From Kaistella jeonii (GTDB taxonomy: Bacteria > Bacteroidota > Bacteroidia > Flavobacteriales > Weeksellaceae): a stretch of DNA of 64,000 nucleotides. The stretch covers positions 186,001 to 250,000 of the forward strand of contig NZ_JSYL01000001.1 of assembly GCF_000812865.1 (NCBI RefSeq). Direction: 5' to 3'. The notes beneath the pieces were generated by a model that worked only from the letters and a program-made list of their open reading frames with translations, did not search any database and was not told where the DNA came from. Shown piece by piece: positions 60,381 to 64,000 of the stretch; position 1 is the stretch's first letter; the number at the start of each line of letters is the position of its first letter. Made by a program: the position numbers and the translations under genes.

Positions 60381-60408
60381 AAGAAAAAGCTCCTTTCGAA
60401 GCTTTTCT
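60381..60408. terminator. Weak hairpin in the gap before the aldo/keto reductase stop
   Basis: AGAAAAAGCT and AGCTTTTCT are nearly complementary around TCCTTTCGA. It lies about 70 bases beyond the stop of the leftward reductase gene (60478) and could terminate it. The stem is A/T-rich. Confidence 0.4.
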
Positions 60409-60477
60409 CTAAAATATTATCTATTATTTTGTTAGAAGGCTTTTTAAACTTAACAGGGAATAATTTAAAACATAGAA

Positions 60478-61461
60478 TTAAAATTGATTTACGTAATCGT
60501 CGATCGTTTTTAATTCTTCTTTGCTTAAATGAATGTCGATGGATTTTGCATTTTGCTTCGCCTGTTTAGCATTTCTCGCCCCTGCTAAAGCGATGGTAAT
60601 TCCGGGTCTTTCAATGGTCCATCTCAAAACCAACTGACTTAAACTAGCTTCATGTGCATCCGCAATCGGTTTTATTTTCATCAAAAGGAAATTGGTCTTT
60701 TTAACAAAATCAGGTTTAAAGTGCGCCAGATCAGCTCTGTGATCGCCTTCCGCGAATTGATGTCCGGGCTGAATTTTTCCAGTTAATAAACCTCTTTCCA
60801 TTGGACTGTAGGCTAAAATAGATTTGCCATTCTCGATACAATAAGGAACTGTCTCATCTTCAATTCCTCTGGTGACCATGCTGAACGGAATTTGATTTGA
60901 AACGATATTCACTGCTTCTCCGGCTTTTGCCATTTGGTCTGCAGTGTAATTACAAACGCCCGCAAACCTCACTTTTCCCTGTTCGATCAACCTTGAGACC
61001 GCTTCAAATGTTTCATCAATCGGTGTGGTTACATCCGGCCAGTGAATCTGGTATAAATCAATATAGTCGGTACCAAGTCTTTTTAAACTTTGCTCACATT
61101 CATAAATGACGCTTTCTTTTCCGGCGTATTTATAAATATCAATTTTATTTCCGTCGTTGTCTTTAGAATGCATGCCCAAAGTTCCTTTCGTGAGATCCCA
61201 ACGCATTCCAAACTTGGTTAGAATCTGTATTTTGTCACGGGAAATTCCTTTGATCGCCTCCCCCACAATTTCTTCACTGGTTCCCTGTCCGTAAACTGGC
61301 GCTGTGTCGATTGAAGTCACTCCTAAATCGTAAGATGATCTGATGGCTTCAATCGCATCGTTTCGATCGGTACTTCCCCACATCCAACCTCCTGCAGCCC
61401 AGGCTCCGAAAGTGATTGCAGATAATTCGAGATCGCTGTTTCCTAATTTTCTATATTCCAT
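60478..61461 (-). CDS. Aldo/keto reductase
   Basis: A 327-aa NADPH-dependent (beta/alpha)8 reductase. The catalytic tetrad positions are visible: DTAPVYGQG (Asp and Tyr, 52-60), Lys in LTKFGMRW near 82 and His in YQIHWPD near 137. The cofactor end shows IALAGARNAKQAKQN near 293. It resembles the plant-type Kvbeta/YghZ-like branch. The substrate is unknown. It stands alone and is divergent from the peptidase gene, about 395 bases away. Confidence 0.92.
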   Translation of the reverse strand: MEYRKLGNSDLELSAITFGAWAAGGWMWGSTDRNDAIEAIRSSYDLGVTSIDTAPVYGQGTSEEIVGEAIKGISRDKIQILTKFGMRWDLTKGTLGMHSKDNDGNKIDIYKYAGKESVIYECEQSLKRLGTDYIDLYQIHWPDVTTPIDETFEAVSRLIEQGKVRFAGVCNYTADQMAKAGEAVNIVSNQIPFSMVTRGIEDETVPYCIENGKSILAYSPMERGLLTGKIQPGHQFAEGDHRADLAHFKPDFVKKTNFLLMKIKPIADAHEASLSQLVLRWTIERPGITIALAGARNAKQAKQNAKSIDIHLSKEELKTIDDYVNQF

Positions 61462-61856
61462 TTTTTAATTTTTGCTCGATTGATAATAATGTTGATATAA
61501 TTATAATTACAACAATAATTTGACCAAGAAGGTTATGGATGAATCTTAAATTTTCAGTAACCAGAAAAGCGACCATCTATTTTCTAAACATTAAATTGCT
61601 TTTAACAAAATTTAAGCAGGTTTTATCTTAAAAAAGTGCCTTCAAATTAAAGCAAATCACTTTTTATATTTTTATCAGCATTAATAAGTTTGAGGTACTT
61701 TTTTAAATAGAAGTTTGAAAGTAGGGATCATTCTGCACCTAATATTTCCAGTCAATTCATTTTTGTCTTTTCACAAGAAATGATATCTTTAACATCAATT
61801 AAAAACCGCACAACTGACGTTGCTCAGCGGAACACTCTCAAACCGTAAAAATTATT
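61462..61856. other. Divergent promoter region
   Basis: About 395 bases between the leftward reductase and the rightward peptidase, rich in A+T. No palindrome or clear -33/-7 pair stood out. No small gene was seen. Confidence 0.4.
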
Positions 61857-63716
61857 ATGACAAAAAATAGTATGAAAAAACTCATCCAGTCAAGTTTTCT
61901 TTTATTCCTAGTCAGTGCATTCCATTCTGTAGATGCGCAAACCATTGTAAAAGCCGTTCCTGTTTTTGAAAATGGACAGGCACAAATTGTCCCAGAATTT
62001 AAAGATGCCGACAAATGGATCAGAACAGATCTTTGGGTCGAAACATCTTTTGATACGGACGGTGATGGCAAAAAAGACCGCATGTATGTGGATGTAACGC
62101 GACCTTATCAAACCGAAACGGAAGGTTTAAAACTTCCCGTTATTTATGAATCAAGTCCCTATTATTCTGGTGTTGCACCTGATGTAGACGGAGGTTACTG
62201 GGACGTCAATCATGAATTAGGAGTGGCCGGAAAAGACCGCGTTCACGCAGAAGTTGTACGAACAGGTACAAGACCTATTATTTCAAACTCACAGACTGCG
62301 ACCTGGGTTCCGCGAGGTTTTATTGTGGTTCATTCCTGTTCTCCGGGTACAGGTTTGTCGCAAGGTTCGCCTAGTGTTGGTGGTGAAAATGAATCTTTGG
62401 CGCCAAAAGCCGTCATCGACTGGCTCAACGGAAGAGCCAATGGCTATACTTCTGCAGACGGAAATGAAAAAGTAAAAGCCTACTGGACAACCGGAAAAGT
62501 AGGAATGACCGGAACTTCCTACAACGGAACGATCCCACTTGCTGCAGCGACAACAGGCGTAAAAGGTTTAGAAGTCATCATTCCTGTTGCGCCCAATACT
62601 TCTTACTATCATTACTACCGTTCTAATGGATTAGTGCGTTCACCTGGAGGCTATTTAGGAGAAGATATCGATGTGCTGTATGATTTTATTCACAGTGGTG
62701 ATGAATTGAAACGCGCCTACAGCAATGCGAAAATTCGGGATACCGAAATGAAAAATGGTATGGATCGAATTACGGGGGATTACAATGATTTCTGGGCTGG
62801 ACGTGATTATCTGAATCAAATGGGAAAGATGAAAGCTGCAATGCTAATGTCTCACGGTTTTAATGACTGGAATGTGATGCCCGAACACAGTTACCGCATA
62901 TATAAGAAAGCCAAAGAAATGGGTTTAGAAACCGCAATTTACTACCACCAAAATGGCCACGGCGGACAACCACCCCTGGAAATGATGAACAAATGGTTCA
63001 CCCATTATTTATTTGGAATCGATAATGGCATCCAAAAAGAAGAGAATAAAGCCTTTATTGTTCGGGAAAATGCAGATTTGAATAATCCAACGCCTTACAA
63101 AGACTTTCCGAATCCTGAAGCAAAACCCGTAACCTTTTATTTAACGAAAGGGGCACCAAAAGTTGGAGGTTTAATGACTACTAAATCTTCCATTCAGGGG
63201 AAAGAAACTTTGGTTGATAATTATTCATTTAATGGTGAAAGTTTAGCCAGAGCAGAAAACACCGATCACCGTTTATTATATGTAAGTCCAAAACTTTTGA
63301 ACGACGTTCATCTTTCGGGAGTGCCCAAAATAACCGTCAAATTAGCAAGCAGCAAACCTGCGGCAAACTTATCGGTCTGGTTGGTTTCACTACCCTGGAA
63401 TGAAGGAAGAGGAACAAAAATAACAGATAATATCATTACCCGCGGTTGGGCTGATCCACAAAACCATGCCTCGGTAAGAAAGGGCGAACCTTTAATTCCC
63501 GGAAAATATTATGAAGTGTCTTTTGATTTAATGCCCGATGATCAAATCATTAAAAAAGGACAGCAAATAGGACTGCTCATTTTTTCGAGTGATAAGGAAT
63601 TCACCTTGCATCCAGAACCAGGAACGGAATTAACAATTGATCTGGATGGAACAATGTTGACTTTACCTATTGTAGGCGGTTCGGAAGCGTTTACAAATGC
63701 AGTAAAAGAAAATTAG
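61857..63716 (+). CDS. Secreted S15 X-Pro dipeptidyl-peptidase family protein
   Basis: 619 aa; the internal ATG at 61872 (MKKLIQSSFLLFLVSAFHSV) gives a better signal peptide than the first. The alpha/beta-hydrolase catalytic domain has the nucleophile elbow GMTGTSYNG near 216-224 and a His in YYHQNGHGG near 364. The C-terminal jelly-roll (about 420-610) has SLPWNEGRGTKITDNI and DLMPDDQIIKKGQQIGLLIF. S15 enzymes release X-Pro dipeptides; cocaine-esterase and cephalosporin-acylase relatives share the fold, so the exact substrate is not certain. The location is periplasmic or extracellular. Confidence 0.9.
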   Translation: MTKNSMKKLIQSSFLLFLVSAFHSVDAQTIVKAVPVFENGQAQIVPEFKDADKWIRTDLWVETSFDTDGDGKKDRMYVDVTRPYQTETEGLKLPVIYESSPYYSGVAPDVDGGYWDVNHELGVAGKDRVHAEVVRTGTRPIISNSQTATWVPRGFIVVHSCSPGTGLSQGSPSVGGENESLAPKAVIDWLNGRANGYTSADGNEKVKAYWTTGKVGMTGTSYNGTIPLAAATTGVKGLEVIIPVAPNTSYYHYYRSNGLVRSPGGYLGEDIDVLYDFIHSGDELKRAYSNAKIRDTEMKNGMDRITGDYNDFWAGRDYLNQMGKMKAAMLMSHGFNDWNVMPEHSYRIYKKAKEMGLETAIYYHQNGHGGQPPLEMMNKWFTHYLFGIDNGIQKEENKAFIVRENADLNNPTPYKDFPNPEAKPVTFYLTKGAPKVGGLMTTKSSIQGKETLVDNYSFNGESLARAENTDHRLLYVSPKLLNDVHLSGVPKITVKLASSKPAANLSVWLVSLPWNEGRGTKITDNIITRGWADPQNHASVRKGEPLIPGKYYEVSFDLMPDDQIIKKGQQIGLLIFSSDKEFTLHPEPGTELTIDLDGTMLTLPIVGGSEAFTNAVKEN

Positions 63717-63864
63717 ACGGTCGTTTTAATCTATTTTTATGAGATTAAAAATAGAAGAGAAAGCCTAAGAATTCTTTGTTCCGAAATCGGGAATCAATTT
63801 TTGGAGTCGAGACGATCAATATGATGAGCAATCGTTCCAACTTATTAAAATATTCATTAAAAAA

Positions 63865-63890
63865 GGAAGCTCCTGACGAAGCTTCCCTTT
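63865..63890. terminator. Hairpin between convergent genes
   Basis: GGAAGC (63865-63870) and GCTTCC (63881-63886), with A and T runs outside, form a bidirectional terminator. It lies about 150 bases after the peptidase stop, and a possible leftward gene ends beyond it. Confidence 0.7.
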
Positions 63891-63939
63891 TGTTTATAAT
63901 CTGGTTATCGTAAATGAATTGTCGTTTATTGCGCAGGCA

Positions 63940-64000
63940 TTATAAAAACTCAAAGACGCGTGTTGAAAATAATTTCTCCGTACCATCTTTACCATATTGT
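63940..64000 (-). CDS. Possible 3' end of a leftward gene cut by the window edge
   Basis: The minus strand reads QYGKDGTEKLFSTRVFEFL and then stop at 63940-63942. An alternative frame stays open further, to about 63895, so the choice between them is not secure. The hairpin at 63865-63890 is in the right place to terminate a leftward gene. Confidence 0.25.
   Translation of the reverse strand, partial: QYGKDGTEKLFSTRVFEFL

Noticed and set aside
1-64000. tRNA or rRNA genes as island attachment sites
   Set aside because: No cloverleaf, TTCGA-type T-loop context or rRNA-like G+C-rich segment was found when reading through; integrase and transposase genes were not seen either.

Overview
The window looks like a chromosomal segment of a flavobacterium from the Chryseobacterium/Kaistella side of the Weeksellaceae. 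The base composition is A+T-rich, starts rarely have Shine-Dalgarno sequences, lipoproteins carry short lipoboxes, and there is a T9SS C-terminal sorting domain. Small family markers of this group (DUF6526, DUF6266, FAS1 lipoprotein, Asn/Pro-rich mini-proteins) are also present. The genus is an inference from gene content. No rRNA, tRNA or CRISPR array was found.

Left part (1-19.1 kb) is a dense DNA-repair region. It holds exodeoxyribonuclease III, the two-component NHEJ pair Ku + LigD (domain order phosphoesterase-ligase-polymerase) and a poxvirus-type topoisomerase IB. A leftward set follows with the four 'ligase-associated DNA damage response' genes: metallophosphoesterase PdeM, Lhr-like DExH helicase, a second ATP-dependent DNA ligase and an MBL-fold exonuclease. 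Next comes the radical-SAM/TIGR03915 pair of putative DNA-repair proteins. A FAS1 lipoprotein, a TonB-dependent receptor and a lipocalin interrupt it. An SRAP (YedK-like) abasic-site protein lies further right at 32.7 kb.

Middle part (19.1-35 kb) is housekeeping and envelope functions. It includes a pyridoxamine-oxidase-like stress protein, DUF1810 and PepSY-like proteins, and a YncE-like propeller with an RND efflux pump (permease, adaptor, TolC). A histidine kinase/response regulator pair sits just upstream of the pump. A diacylglycerol-kinase-like gene and an App1-type phosphatidate phosphatase-like gene are divergent, and then come a cold-shock-domain protein, SRAP, small proteins and a LytTR response regulator.

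Accessory part (35-53.5 kb). A single leftward operon (45.7 to 35.1 kb) encodes a small XRE regulator, a PLD-nuclease/SNF2-helicase fusion, a 1205-aa Eco57I-like N6-adenine methyltransferase, an SMC/RecF-like ATPase and two different GIY-YIG-type proteins. It is the best candidate for an undescribed phage-defence or restriction system. Further right is a tripartite toxin-antitoxin-chaperone (TAC) module: RelE/HigB-like toxin, HTH antitoxin with a C-terminal extension, and SecB-like chaperone. Around it lie decayed genes (DUF6266, DUF5677-like and Fic/DUF4172 remnants), tandem repeats and an unrecognised 524-aa protein, as expected of a defence/mobile hot spot.

Right part (53.8-64 kb) holds a secreted two-domain ice-binding protein with a T9SS signal, an AraC regulator, a cupin and a SOUL haem-binding protein. 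A roughly 1-kb unit follows in which a GIY-YIG nuclease gene is enclosed by BIME-like palindromic repeats, with imperfect direct repeats at both ends. An aldo/keto reductase and a secreted S15 X-Pro dipeptidyl-peptidase complete the window.
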